Assembly (NCBI GenBank): GCA_007570785.1
Contig: ML664152.1
Span: 1,302,911-1,366,910, forward strand
Direction of reading: 5' to 3'
Origin: Antilocapra americana
Taxonomy: Eukaryota; Chordata; Mammalia; Artiodactyla; Antilocapridae
DNA: 64,000 nucleotides
This document shows, one piece after another, positions 33,852 through 45,868 of the stretch (the stretch's first letter is position 1; the number at the start of each line of letters is the position of its first letter). The notes beneath the pieces were generated by a model that was not told the origin of the DNA, ran no database searches, and worked only from the letters and a program-made list of their open reading frames with translations. The position numbers were made by a program, and so were the translations under genes.

Positions 33852-34597
33852 CTCAGCTGTGATACTATGATTTACAACAAGAAAGATATATTTGGTCTTC
33901 ATCTCTGTTCCTGGCAAAGAGCTCCTACAGCCCTGGGAATTTCCTGAAGTGGAAGGACAAGGGCATCTTTTGCCATGTTAATGAAATGACTTTGAGAAAG
34001 TCCCCAGATAATCCAAGGATGGGAGCTAATGGCCTGGGGAACCACCCACATGGTTAGGGAGCCGGACCCTTCTCAGGAGGGGAGAGGGGCTGGACATTGA
34101 GTTCAATCAATCACCAATGGCTGATGATTCATTGAGCTGTGCCTGGGTAACGAAGCCTCCACAGAAATCCAAAAGGCTGGGCTTTTGGCTTTGGAGAGCA
34201 TCCAGGTAGGTGAGCAGGTGGCACTGAGGAGAACGTGGTGGATCAGAGAGCAGGGGCACTTCAAGGCCCTCTGCACCCTACAAATCTTCTATCTGACAGT
34301 TCACTTGTAGCCTTGACAACTGGCAGTGTGAGTAGATGTTTCTGAGTTCTCTGAGTCATTCTAGCAAATTATTCAGGCCCAAGGAGGGGGCCATAGGCAC
34401 CTCCAGTTTGTAGCCAATTGGCCAGAAGCACAGGTGAGAACGTGGACTTGTGATTGGCGTCTGAAAGGGGACAGGGAGAGCCTGCTGACAGTGAGCCCTG
34501 AGCCTGTGGAATCAGATGCCATATCCAAGCAGATGCTGTCATAACTGAGCTGAACTGTAGGACACACAACTGCCATTGCAGAACTGTTTGTTGGTGT
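33852..34597. mobile_element. Dispersed element of about 745 bp, LTR-like, family uncertain
   Basis: It splits an L1. The right half (TTCTGAGTTCTCTGAGTCATTCTAGCAAATTATTCAGGCCCAAGGAGGGGGCCATAG and GCACAGGTGAGAACGTGGACTTGTGATTGGCGTCTGA) is wording I know from an abundant placental repeat with the character of a retroviral LTR, though I cannot name it. No internal viral genes are present, so at most it is a solitary LTR-type remnant. Confidence 0.5.
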
Positions 34598-34939
34598 GGG
34601 AAAAAAGCACACGTTATCAGCAATCAGGAAAATACAGATGAAAACCACACCAAGGTACCTCCAAACAACTCCAGAAAGGCCACCATTAAAGAGACAGAAA
34701 CCTACAAGTGTTGTTGAGGGCGCAGAGCAACTGAGTTCTCAGACATCATCGGACAGCTTGCAAACCAGCTCGATCACTTTGAAAAACTGCAATTATCTTC
34801 TAAAAATAAACAGACACCAACCCTACAACATGACGATTCCACTTCTGGGTACATATGCAAGAGAAAAGTATGTCTATGTTGGCCCGCAGAAACCTGCAAG
34901 AATAGTCAAAGAAGCTTTATTCTTAATAGCCCCAAACTG

Positions 34940-35210
34940 CTGCTGCTAAGTCACTTCAGTCGTGTCTGACTCTGTGCAACCCGACAGACGGCAGCCCACC
35001 AGGCTCCTCCGTCCCTGGAATTCTCCAGGCAATAACACTGGAGTGGGTTGCCATTTCCTTCTCCAATGCATGAAAGTGAAAAGTGAAAGTGAAGTTGCTC
35101 AGTTGTGTCCTACTCCTAGCGACGATCCCATGGACTGCAGCCTACCAGACTGCTCCGTCCATGGGATTTTCCAGGCAAGAGTACTGGAATGGGGTGCCAT
35201 TGCCTTCTCC
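34940..35210 (-). mobile_element. BOV-A2 SINE (dimer) with 15-bp target duplication
   Basis: Two BovB-derived monomers in antisense. The first starts CTGCTGCTAAGTCACTTCAG and the second GAAGTTGCTCAGTTGTGTCC, joined by the linker CTCCAATGCATGAAAGTGAAAAG. AATAGCCCCAAACTG flanks the insertion at 34925-34939 and 35211-35225, within an L1 3' end. Confidence 0.97.
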
Positions 35211-35300
35211 AATAGCCCCAAACTGGGAATACCCAAACATCCATCCAAGGAAGAGGAAGATATGTGGCTGCATGGATACTGGAAGACCAAAGAGCCACAA

Positions 35301-36890
35301 ACAAGCCTCTACACATCTTTCTAAATTCCTGCTCCAGCACAGAATTTTTGAGAATACCCTCTCTATTGATCTCATTGTTGTCACTTTTTCCCCTAATCAG
35401 ACTAAAGGCTTTTCAAACATCATGGAGATTATTTCCCCACTGACAGTCTTATGAGAAAGACCACGAAAGAGCTGGTTGCCAGGGCTTTATCAGACAAGCA
35501 CCACTTGTTCACCTCCATGCCCTGAAGAAGGGGCCTTCCCATCCGCCCGGTGGCAGCAGACGTGGCTGAGGGTGGACAACACCCACACTCTTGGTCACCT
35601 CGATCCTGTGCACCAGGTGCCCACCCCGCCTAGGCACCCCCTCCGGGGGTTCCCTGTCCTCTCACAAGCTCCACCCTGGCAGATGTGGAGATACTTTTTT
35701 CTGTCCTACTAGTTAGAACACACAAGTATAGGAGTGAAGCAGGACAGAGGTCACCCACTGCCCACCCACCACTCCTGCCCACATCCTGCCGTCTCCAGGA
35801 CGCAGCTGAGATGCCTGTCCTCCCCCAGGCCTTCTTCCATCCCCCTGAAGTGCCTGCCTCCCAAAAGCCCCACATCCTTCTCCTGCTTTTCTCCAATGCC
35901 ATATGGCTGATATCCCTCCGGTCCTGAGGACACATGAGTTTGTATGCCATGCCCCCGCCCAAGCAGATCATAGGCTCCCTGGATTAAAGGAAGACGCGCC
36001 CTGTGTTTTCAGTAAACAATCTGTTGGGCTGAATCCCTAGCACACATCTCAGAGCCTCAGCCTGGAAAGGCCTTCTGAAGGAGAAGGGGCTTCGGGCTCA
36101 CGTGATGAGAGCACATGCCAGCATATGACATGGGGAAAGAAAGAGCAACCTTTGTGAGGACTCTGGTTTGCTGCAGTGACAGTATTAATTCCAGTGGAGC
36201 TCTTGGCTAGGAACGTGGGAGTGATTAGCTCATTGCTGAAACGCTGGCGAGCGTGCTGCTTCCTGGCCCGGCCCCAGCAGAGTGTGATGTGAACATTACA
36301 CGCCATCAAGCTGACTCAGAGAACAAATGACTAAGTTTCCGATAATCAAGGAGAGTCTGGCTTGGCCATTTTTAATCCTGATGCAACCTGAGTGTAACGC
36401 ATCATGAGGGATGATCTGGCTGGGCCTGGAGGAAACGTCTCTGGTGCGGCATGTGTGTCCGCAGCCAGTCTGGGCTCACGGTAGGGGCTGAGTGAGGAGC
36501 ACTTTACTGTCTTTCTGATGCTCAAGCAGCCATTCACAATCTCTCTGAACAGTCGTCTTCAAACCCAGGCTGTAAAACAGGTGATTCTGTTTCTAGGAGC
36601 TGTGCTATTTAAAAACCAGCCAGCTCATTAATATCAAGTGCCACAGCCCTGCGCTCCATGGAGCAACTCAGATATGGCCCACAAATGGAGGAAAATCTCC
36701 AGGCACCAAGGAAATGAGAAATGTCAGAGGGAACTAAGACGGGCACAGATCACCTCAGCTACGTCCCCAAGGAATTTGACACCACGTCTCTGGCCAGTGG
36801 CAGCCAGGGCTCTTCCAAATGACCTAAAGGCCAACAATTTCAGGTCGTTTCCCACACTATCCTACTCCTAATTCCTTCATTCTGGAGACC
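35301..36890. other. Repeat-poor DNA, no gene recognised
   Basis: GC-richer DNA. Frames of 60-113 codons on both strands overlap one another (for example 35630-35971 minus and 35685-35927 plus). None shows a domain. The stretch 36150-36560 is non-repetitive, with no low-complexity bias. Confidence 0.4.
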
Positions 36891-36898
36891 ATGCCTCT

Positions 36899-36925
36899 GT
36901 GTGTGTGTGTGTGTGTGTGTGTGCG
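36899..36925. repeat. GT microsatellite
   Basis: About 12 GT units followed by GCGCACACGTGTGCATGCACATG, an alternating purine-pyrimidine tract with Z-DNA potential. Confidence 0.97.
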
Positions 36926-38481
36926 CACACGTGTGCATGCACATGTACTGGGGGAAGGGCAGGTGGTCAAGGGGGCTGAGACTCCTGCAAGTGATTTAAA
37001 CCAGCAAGAGGTGATGACAGCATTCAGAAAGTGACCCAAAGTTCAAGATGCTCTCCCTCCACTCAACTCCAGCAGAGATTTTGACCACACACCCATCTTC
37101 CTATTGGTCACTAAACACCCACCTCAGTGACACTGAGTTTCTAGGACAAGACACAGGCATTAAGAGAGCTCAAGGGCACATGCAGCTCATCATATGGGGG
37201 ATAGCAGACCAGGTTTTGGACCTCATTTCTCTAGCAAGGATCTGGGGACAGGAGCCACTTGTGACAGTGACAGTATTCCCTGCCTGCACTGCTGCTCTGA
37301 AATGGAACTGAACCAGGTAAGATTTCTCAGGAACCTGGGAACAGTATTAAGTCTATGGTCAATGATGCCCTGAGGCCCTGCAAAATCCTGTCTTTCTAGA
37401 AAGATTCAATCATGTTTAAACATTCTAGATAATAAATTAGAAACTTAATCTTAGGGTTTGAAATTTTTTTCTGATGATCTGGGAACTGGAAGGGAAATGC
37501 AATTAATCAGAATTCCCTACTCCCCAATTTTCATTAGAAGAAGCTTTACTGTTCTTTCCACTAAGAGCAGCCCAGAGTCATTACCCAGGGAGAGGTGTCG
37601 AGGCAGAGCCAGGGCGAGCACAGAAACTTCCATATCCCAGGCACCGCCGCCAGCAATGATGACCACCCTCTGGCTGGGTGGCATGCTTCTCCACCTTTGT
37701 TCCACTACTGGCGCCCAGGAACAAGGGAGCCAGCCAACAGCTTCCTTCTTGACACCAGGCAGTGAGATGTGCACTTCTGTCCAGGGGACCTAAGCCGCCA
37801 GACCCAGGGTCATTCCATCTTCCTCAGTTACCACACCCTCTGTGGAGCAGCGGCTGTAGCCAGGCACGACTTTCCTGCCTCCCCTGTCCTGGATCTTCTC
37901 ACACAGCTTTCAGCTGAGAACTTGTCCTACCCACTCTCTCTCCCTCATAAATTACTGGAGGAATAAGTCCTTTATCATCAGAAAAAGACCATCTATAATA
38001 CCTTTGGTCCCCCTCCTAGGATGGAGCACAGAGGTGTATACCCCACTAGTAATGCTCGTGCTAATAAATGCTGTGTGTAACTGAATCCCCTGGGGAGACA
38101 GATTTCCCATCACAGAACAGAAGCACCTGTAGGGTTTTGTCTTGTTTCTGTTAGAGAAGAAAGCCTTTATTTCCTTATTTCACAAATAAAGCTGGCTCAG
38201 TTGGTTGCTTTGTAGGGCTTTTGTCTTGAAAATAAAATTCTGATGTCAATTTTTGAAATTATTTATAATATGAAAGTTGAATCTCTCAGTTTCTTTCCAG
38301 TGTCAATCTTCCAGTTGAACCCACTTTCCTATTAGCATTCACCTAAAAACAAACAGAGAACTCTGCTTTCTCTCTGATTCAGTGCTTGGTAACAGCTATC
38401 ACCTCTGCGGTCCCCTGAGGTTCTTCACCAAACACAGCCGCATTTCCATGCAGGCACCACAGTTCCCAACAACACCACACT
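36926..38481. other. Repeat-poor DNA, no gene recognised
   Basis: Opposed frames at 37458-37793 (plus) and 37517-37774 (minus) share the same DNA and lack known domains. No repeat or RNA was recognised. Confidence 0.4.
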
Positions 38482-39975
38482 GGCAGTTCTCAAGCTTTTG
38501 GGACTCAGGACCCATTATAGCCCACCAGGCTCCTCTGTCCATGGGATTCTCCAGGCAAGAATACTGGAGTCGGTAGTTATGCCCTTCTCCAGGGGAAGGG
38601 ACCCAGGGATTAAACCTAGGTATCCTGCATTGCAGACAGATTTTCTACCATCTGAGCCACCAGGAAGGCCCTATTTTTTAAATGGATTCTATTTATTGAT
38701 ATTTCCTTGAAATCAACACAGAGATTTGAAAATTATTTATTCGGTAATCATTTACAATGAATAATAAGCCCATTACATAATAACAAAAACAACACTTTTT
38801 AATAAAAGTAACTATATTTTCCAAACCAAAATAAATTAGGGAGAAGCATTTCTGGAACTCTTTAATGTCAGGATTAATAGAAGACAGCTGGATTGCCACA
38901 CCTGCTTCTGTATTCAATCTGTTGTGAAATGCTGTTTTGATTAAAGTATGTGAGAAAAGCCCATCCTCACCCAGACGTGGCTGAAAACAGGAGTATTTAC
39001 ATAGGTTTATCAGATCATCACAGATATTCTTCAATATGACACTGAAACTTGGCAAGTGGTCATTTCTTAAAGGCTACTTTGCAACACGGAATTTGAAACT
39101 CCATCAATAGACTTTTATTCACAGTAACACTCATTCTTTATCCATCTTGCACCCTAAACATATATTTCACCCATGCATGGCTGGTGTAGCATCACGCATT
39201 AAGCATTTTGGCAAACACTGGCTCACTGAGTTACAGGATCTTCATTAACACATCTCAGTATAAAATGTCAAACAATCACATTTGTTAACATCACCACTGA
39301 GTTAATCAGGAACATCTTTAAGTATTGGGAAACTGTCAAGCTCACCAAGTCAGACACAAGTTTTCAAAATTCTAATTTTTGCCTGAAAACTCAAATTTTA
39401 TCAGTTGCAACAGGTACCGGCAGTTATTTCCTTTGAAGTCACAGTCTCAGTTAAATTTTCAGACACTGTCTGCCAAAAACACAAATCTGCATAACCATGG
39501 TTTGTCTGTCAGTTATTCTTTAAAGCAGAAACAGTATTCCACGAGCAGTTCAGCTACCCACCCAAAAAAAGCACCAGTGCTTTTCCTCGAAACAGTTGTT
39601 GTGATTCCATTTGCAGACAAACATTATGCAAACCCTGAGTCTGTCTCTCCAAACATGTAAAAGATGTGAGCTTAAGAGTCAAGACTTCGTTAGATTGATA
39701 ATTCTTACTGCTTCATTAAGGACACTGCTCTGTGTGTAAGCAGCTCTTTGGAGGCAGCAGTGGTGCTGAAGGACTCAGTTTGTGAGAGCCCAGGGCTCGG
39801 CCTCAAGGCTGCTCAGGCGTCAGCAGTGTGCCTTCCCTCACTTCTTTGCCATCAGCTCAGATGTCAACACTGTGAGAAAGGAACTCCTGTCTCCAGACCC
39901 TTATGAACACGGTTTTGACCACACGAACCCCTGAAAGGGTCTCCGAGAGCCCTGAACATCCATAGACACAGGTTC
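38482..39975. mobile_element. hAT-like DNA transposon relic, split by a SINE
   Basis: The left end CAGTTCTCAAGCTTTTGGGACTCAGGACCC matches a hAT-type terminus (CAGTGGTTCTCAAACTTTTGG). Interior wording (AGAAGACAGCTGGATTGCCACACCTGCTTCTGTATTCAATCTGTTGTGAAATGCTG) belongs to the same dispersed element as I remember it. The right end GAACCCCTGAAAGGGTCTCCGAGAGCC matches the expected subterminal CCCCTGAAAGGGTC block, but the final inverted repeat has decayed. No transposase frame survives. Confidence 0.6.
38515..38672 (-). mobile_element. Bov-tA SINE, tail-truncated
   Basis: TATAGCCCACCAGGCTCCTCTG to CCATCTGAGCCACCAGGAAGGCCC, antisense. It lies near the left end of the hAT-like relic, so it is younger than that element. 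Confidence 0.95.
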
Positions 39976-40807
39976 CGTTGTCATCCTATGGGTGCTGCAG
40001 GCCCAACAAGGGGCTTGGGGTCTCAGGTTGGCTGGCCTTCATGGGCAAAGCAACAGGCCTAAGGCGACAGTACTGAGCCTGAGCCTTATGGGAGGTGGGG
40101 GGTAACTGAGAGCCCAGCGACCACTCACGAGAGAGCCCTTGCCTCGGTGTGATATTGAATCCTCCGTTCAGTACGGGCTCAAGCCCTGCCTCCAGCTCAG
40201 CATTCCCTCGGGGGCTTCCCTAATGGATGCTGCGGGTGGCAGTGCAGGGCCTTGCCCTTGGTGAGACAAGCCGGGCTTGTCTGGAGGGTGCGCCCACCTG
40301 ACTGAGATCTGACTGCAGGCAGACAGTCTCGGCCAAGGACCCTGGCCTCACCAAACCGACCCCACAAGCCCAGCTCCAGGTGTTTCCTCCTCGCTCTGAA
40401 GGACGGGGCTGATAGCCAGGTTCCTCTTACAAGTCTGAGAGAACATGGCCTTGGCCCCACCAGATGGGAGAGACCCTGGAGGCCTGGCCGCAGAGTGCTT
40501 GGCAGTGGGGATACTCCGCCAGTTCTCAGGCTGTCCCATCCACCCAGGAGAAGCTGTGCCCAGAAGCTGCAGTGGTGCCCAGAGCAAGAAAAAGAGAAAT
40601 GACCGGCACTGTGTGGGGTGTATCTAAGGGCAAGAAGCCCCTCAGAACCAAGCCTGCCAGGGAGAGAGTACTGTGTCCCCAGGAGCGAGAGTCTAGCTTC
40701 AGGAACTCCAAGAAGCAGGGAAGTGAGGTGGTGGGAGCCAAGGTCACAGCCCTGTGCGGACCAGTGGTCCACATGCCACCCCAGTGCCCTGAGATAAAAT
40801 AACTACT
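39976..40807. other. GC-rich repeat-poor DNA, 191-codon minus frame not supported
   Basis: A minus-strand frame at 40197-40772 is the longest outside repeats (191 codons), but it overlaps an opposing 112-codon frame and a shorter one. It has no recognisable domain and lies in GC-rich DNA, where long chance frames are common. Confidence 0.4.
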
Positions 40808-40820
40808 ACACCTCTGTCAA

Positions 40821-41025
40821 GCTTCCCTGGTGGCTCAGACAGTAAACAATCTGCCTGCAACACAGAAGACCAGGGCTCCATCCCTGGGTCGGGAAGATCC
40901 CCTGGGGAAGGGAATGGCAACCCATTCCAGTATTCTTAACTGGAGAATTCCATGGACAGAAGAGCCTGGTGGGCTACAGTCCATAAGTTCACAAAAAGTT
41001 GGACACAACTGAGCAACAAACACAC
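40821..41025 (+). mobile_element. Bov-tA SINE with 13-bp target duplication
   Basis: GCTTCCCTGGTGGCTCAGACAG to GGACACAACTGAGCAACAAACACAC, full length. ACACCTCTGTCAA (40808-40820) and ACATCTCTGTCAA (41026-41038) flank it with one mismatch. Confidence 0.95.
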
Positions 41026-41038
41026 ACATCTCTGTCAA

Positions 41039-44000
41039 TGTCAATCTCCATGCTTATCACATGGTAATACATGAATCTGATAAGACCATTAAATGAAAAA
41101 TCTGTTTCCTAAGTGGACTTAGAGAAGTAGAGCTACCTCACAATTAGCAATTTCTCAGTAAGCAACATAATCTATTTCACTATTTGTCTGTTTAATTAAT
41201 GAGGTAATCTGTCAAGTCTAGGAAATTCAGCAACAGCTTAATCATAAGGGGTTACGGAAGACATCAGTAAGAAACATGGCTCTGTTACAAAAAATCTCAT
41301 CTGTTTAAAATTCCATGAAAACTCAAACTTCCAGTCCAGGACATGGAAGTCTCATGGGCGATTATTAACTGTGTCATGCCACAGATAGCTGAAAGCTGGA
41401 CTCTGAATGAAGCATCACTGCTTCGGACTATTTCTTATTTGCTTAAGGACAATTGTGAATAGGGCTCAGAAATCCCTGGAAAAGCACCCAATTCAATAAA
41501 AGTGACAGAAGGACAGGCCCACTGCCCTCCTAACTCTGAGGTGCTGTAAATTTCCAAGGCTGGATTGGTTACATTATGGTAGGAGCGCTTGGCCTCAGAG
41601 GATGAACTTAGTTTGCCAATAAATTATTTACCCCCAAAAGCACTTCAGGATGAAATAATAATGCCTTGTCCACCCAGAGAGTTTCACTACTGAACATGCG
41701 CACACAACAGTCATCTCATTTCGCTTCCACAAGAGAAGCTCCCAAGAGAACACAGGCCAGGTACTCACATGCCACTTTCTGCAAAACAGAGATAGACTTA
41801 GAGCAGGGGCGAGGGGTGGGGGTGGGGGGTAGCAGGCTTCAGCCACCAGAGAGAAGGGGGAGGGTGCCCTGTGCATCTTGGATGCCACTGCAACTTGGTT
41901 TCAAAGTGGTTTTCTTCACTGATTTTATTTATCTTATTTATATCCCAATTTAGTTCCAAAACTGAAGCGTCTAATTTTTTCTTCTTATAAGAAATCAGAA
42001 ATGTCTTGATTTCCCAATGTGAATACAGCTAAAAACAAGAAAAAGATGAAATACCAACAGTGTGCCCTTATAATGTCTGCCTAGAAAATCGCCATGAACA
42101 TATGGCTTCACACCCAAGCAGTGTAGAAGCAGAGAACAGAAAATGGCTCAAATAATCCCCAAAGAAGGTTTAAATCTGAGATTTTCCTCTTTTAAAGTCT
42201 CTCTCATTAAATACATATTTCAACAGAGATGAATTAAGATGCAACTGGCTTCTCTGAAAAGGGGTGATGCTGTAATAAAAATGGGAGTCAGGCAGCTGGA
42301 GATGAGGAAGCCTTATTTTACGTGCTGCAGAGTGGTAACCATCTGAAGGCAGACCACGCTCACATGTAGCCTCCACTCAGGGACAGAGGTAAAGGACTGC
42401 CAGCAGGTTGGGTGACCGTTACCAGCTCTGCCAAAACAGGCATAACAGCAGAGAAGAGCTTAGGAAAACTGGCTGATCTGTGAGAGAGACAGGAAAGCAC
42501 CCAGAGACAGTTGGGAAATCTGGGCCTCACCTTGTCGGAAAAGCCTCCCCCTCTACACCCCAAGAGTAAGAAGTAAGACTGAGACTGTTTTGAGACACAT
42601 GTCCTCCTTGGTCAATCAGAGGGCTCCACGGTACACACAGGTCAGACAGGAGGGTTCCTCTCCCACCCACAGTCACGAGTAGAAAGACATGGGCACAAGA
42701 AAGCAAAGACGATAACCAGGCCAGAGGGGCATGGCTAAGAAAGAATTCAGGGTATAGAGACTGGCACATGTAAGGCAGTCAGATCAGAAGCTAAAAGAAC
42801 TGGGGGGAATTCTACTGCCAAAGAAGCATGAGCCAAAAAAAGTCAGTGACTGTCAAAACCAATCCCAGCCTCCAAATTCTACAATTGGAAGCAAGCTCTG
42901 AACCCTGGGCAGGTCCCATCCCTCAAGGAAGAGATCTTCCCCAAGGTTCCAGGTACTGCACCTACAGAGGACAAGGACAAGGAAAAGCCTCCCAGGGTCA
43001 GGGCAAGCAGTCTGGGAGACACTCCCAGGAGAGGTAAGAGAATCAGACGAGGCCACAGCAGAACCAGGATGGATCAAGACAAGAGCACACCATCATCGCA
43101 TCAGAGCACACCCCCAACAGGAACCTCGATCATACCCCAAAACACCACCCAAGGCCTCACTGGGGAGGGAGGGCTGCTTCCTGAGCCTCGCCCTAGGTCA
43201 CCCTGCCTCAGATTTGTTAAGACACTCATGGGTAAAATGTCCCTGCTCACTGACAACACCGTCCTCTCCTGGACTCTCCCCAAAGCACCCAAAGCCCAAA
43301 TCCTGTAACAGATTCTTTCTGCCACCCTCACTTTGATACCTCACAGTTCCCCATGGTGCGTGGTCCCAACTGTTCCATCGTAGGTGCCAGGTGAGTTCCT
43401 GGTGGCCTCTCCCTCATGGTCATTGACAGACACCTGCTATCAGGGGGTCACTCTTGCAGGACTGATATTTATCTTCCAGTTCCCCCCTTTCAAATGGAAG
43501 GTTTTTTCCATAGTAATTGTCAATGGTTTGGCTCCTTCATTGTACAGTGTGAGCAGCAGATAATAACCTGTATGTTAGCTCAGTCATTGAACCTCAAGAG
43601 CTGTATCTGCTTTGATTATCTCCCTGGAGAAGATGAGTGTAATGCAGCTGGAAAAGAAGAATATGCACAGATGCTTCAGGGCCAAGCAGAAGGACTTAAG
43701 CAGAGGTAAGTGTCCACCAAACAGACATGCAGCTGCTAACCTCGATACCTGCATTGAGGCAAGCCACGTGACTAGTTCTCCCCAGTGAAACACCTACAAT
43801 TACTGTCCATGTCATGTCCAGGCCAGCATGAGTGAGAAGCATATGTGTGTCCTCCACACCATGCTCCCCATATGCCAGTTGGACAAGAAGAAAGTTCAGG
43901 CCCTAGACTGTGCTATCAGCCTAGCAGAAGCAGAACCAGAGCAGCCAGAGCCAGGCCCCAGTCACCATGTGGAGGAAAGCTGATCCCTGGCAAGGAACAT

Positions 44001-44057
44001 CCACAGTGGATGGTTACACGAAGGAGAAGAGATGATATTTTTTGGGGAGAGGGGTTA
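41039..44057. other. Repeat-free DNA of 3 kb, no gene recognised
   Basis: The longest stretch in the window without a recognisable repeat. 41040-41640 is AT-rich with blocks such as TGTTTAATTAATGAGGTAATCTGTCA, and 41640-44057 is more GC-rich. Frames up to 97 codons are present, and one weak exon candidate is listed separately at 43416. Confidence 0.4.
43416..43709 (+). other. Weak exon candidate
   Basis: An open plus-strand frame (97 codons) lies after a pyrimidine-rich acceptor-like TTTATCTTCCAG (about 43478) and ends at a strong donor-like AAGCAGAG/GTAAGTG (about 43707). The C-terminal part is hydrophilic (GEDECNAAGKEEYAQMLQGQ). I recognise no protein family, and no partner exon is evident nearby, so it is more likely fortuitous. 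Confidence 0.12.
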
Positions 44058-44190
44058 ATATTTCTTTTTATTGGAGGATAATTGCTTTACAGTGTTGTGG
44101 TAGTCTCTGCCAAGCATCAATACAAATTCGTCATAATTATATTTATATCCCCTCCCTCTTGTGCCTCCCTCCTCACTGAGAGTTTTATTA
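44058..44190 (-). mobile_element. L1 3' end, antisense
   Basis: TTTTTATTGGAGGATAATTGCTTTACAGTGTTGTGGTAG...TATATTTATATCCCCTCCCTCTTGTGCCTCCCTCC is the antisense ruminant L1 3' terminus, 5'-truncated. Confidence 0.9.
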
Positions 44191-44436
44191 TGGATGCTGA
44201 AGTTACCTGAAATAATCCAGAAATCAGGGGCTACAGGTACAGACTAAAAGCATGACCCAGCCTCTGAGAAACCAGCCTTCAACTTGTGCTGGAAGCACAA
44301 AGGGATAAACCCTAAGGTGGAAAAGTCCTGAAAAGCAAGCCAGCCCTCTCATAGACTGGTGCTTTGTTTTGCTCACCTGGTTGGCTTCAGGTCTGCACTG
44401 GGATTAGGGTGACTTCTGTAAGAGTAAGGAGCCTTA

Positions 44437-44550
44437 GGGACTCCCCTCATGGTTCCGTGGCTAAGACTCCATACTTCCAATACAATGGGGAGTGGTTGAG
44501 GAACTAGAACACACATGCCGTGTGGTGTAGCCAAGAAAAAATAAATAAGT
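44437..44550 (+). mobile_element. tRNA-Glu-type SINE
   Basis: GGGACTCCCCTCATGGTTCCGTGG, CTCCATACTTCCAATAC, GTGTGGTGTAGCCAAGAAAAAATAAATAAG. Short form with an A-rich tail. Confidence 0.85.
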
Positions 44551-44619
44551 TACTAAAAAAAAGTATGAAGAACTTGAGCAATAACAAAATAAAGCCTGTC
44601 CAAAAATAATACAATCATC

Positions 44620-44789
44620 CTAGGTCTAAAATTGTTCCTCAAAATAATTCTGCAAATACAATGTCTAGCACATGCAAAGAAATTAGACACCATGAGCAAA
44701 AACAACATAAATCACAGAAAACAAAAACAGACCCACAAAGACATGAGAAGTCAGAATTATCCAATACAGATTCTAAAAAACTACCCTTG
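44620..44789 (+). mobile_element. Old L1 5'-region fragment
   Basis: AATGTCTAGCACATGCAAAGAAATTAGACACCATGAGC...GAAAACAAAAACAGACCCACAAAGACATGAGAAG resembles the old L1 5' region. It joins directly to ORF2 C-terminal DNA at about 44790, which implies a large internal deletion or two copies. Confidence 0.5.
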
Positions 44790-45155
44790 CAATAATGCAA
44801 AAACAAACAGCCCTGTTAAAAAATGGGCAAAAGACTTGAATAGGCATTTCTCTAAAGAAGATACATCAAGGGTCAATAAGCACACAAGAAGACATACAAC
44901 ACTACTAATCATGAGAGAAACACTGATCAAAGCCAAAGTGAGATGGCACTGCATGTCCACTAGGATAATCAAAGAAACAGAAAATAACGAGACAGTGAGG
45001 ATGTGGAGACACCGGAACCCTACACACTGCTGGTGAGAATGTAAACTGCTACCACTGCAGTGGAAAAGGCTATAACAGTGGCTCAAAAAATTCAGCACAT
45101 AATTATTACATGATCCAACAGCTCCATTTCTGGAAATATGCCCAAAAGAAGTGAA

Positions 45156-45289
45156 GAAAAGAAAAAAAAAGTGTGAAGTCGCTCAGTTTTGTCCAACTCT
45201 TTGAGACCCCATGGATTGTAGCCTACCAGGCTCCTCCATCCATGGGATTTTCCAGGCAAGAGTACTGGAGTGGGTTGCCATTTCCTTCT
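45156..45289 (-). mobile_element. BOV-A monomer SINE with 14-bp target duplication
   Basis: AAAAAGTGTGAAGTCGCTCAG to GGTTGCCATTTCCTTCT, a single BovB-derived monomer in antisense. CCAAAAGAAGTGAA flanks it at 45142-45155 and 45290-45303. Confidence 0.93.
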
Positions 45290-45654
45290 CCAAAAGAAGT
45301 GAAAGCAGGGACTTACACAGATACTTTACAACCATGGTTAATGGCATTATTCACTAGTCAAAAGGCAGAAGCAATTCAGGTGTCTGTTGACAAATGAATG
45401 GATAAACAAATGGTAGTTTACCCATAAGATGGAATATTATTCAGCCTTAAAAAGGAAGGAAAATCTGACATATGCTACAAAATGTTTGAACCTTGAAGAC
45501 ATTCACTGGCTAAGTGAAATAAGCCAGTCACAAAAGGACAAAACTCTGATTCCACTTTTGTTAGGTACCTAAACAAGTCAAATTCATAGAGACAGAAAAT
45601 AGGATGGTAGTTTCCAGGGGCCTGGAGATGAGACTACTGTTTAATAGGGACAGA

Positions 45655-45868
45655 GGGCTTCCCTGATGGCTCATCTGCCTGCAAAAGGGAGACCCGGGTT
45701 CAATCCCTGGGTCGGGAAAATGAAATGGCATACTCTGGAGGAGGAAATGGCAACTCACTCCAGTACTCTTGCCTGGAAAATTCCATGGATGGAGGAGCCT
45801 GGTAGCCTACAATCCATGGGGTCGCAAAGAGTTGGACATGACTGAGCGACTTTACTTTCTTTCCAATT
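45655..45868 (+). mobile_element. Bov-tA SINE
   Basis: GGGCTTCCCTGATGGCTCATC (tRNA head with a small deletion), GGTTCAATCCCTGGGTCGGG and ACTTTACTTTCTTTCC. Otherwise full length. Confidence 0.95.

Larger units (their letters stand above)
32065..35300 (+). mobile_element. Old L1, ORF2 to 3' UTR, with internal deletion and three insertions
   Basis: Sense L1. The endonuclease/RT boundary lies near AAGCTGGTTCTTTGGGTAG (32186) and RT near CAATAAATGCAAAAACACC (32860). A SINE sits at 32954-33147. It then jumps near 33260 to 3' UTR-type DNA (GAGTGAAAGAAGTCAGACAGAA). A further ORF2 C-terminal piece lies at 33570-33850, then an LTR-like block, then TTATCAGCAATCAGGAAAATACAGATGAAAACC, then a BOV-A2, ending near 35300. 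Confidence 0.75.

Noticed and set aside
40197..40772. 191-codon minus-strand frame in GC-rich DNA
   Set aside because: No recognisable domain, opposing long frames cover the same DNA, and GC-rich sequence yields long chance frames.
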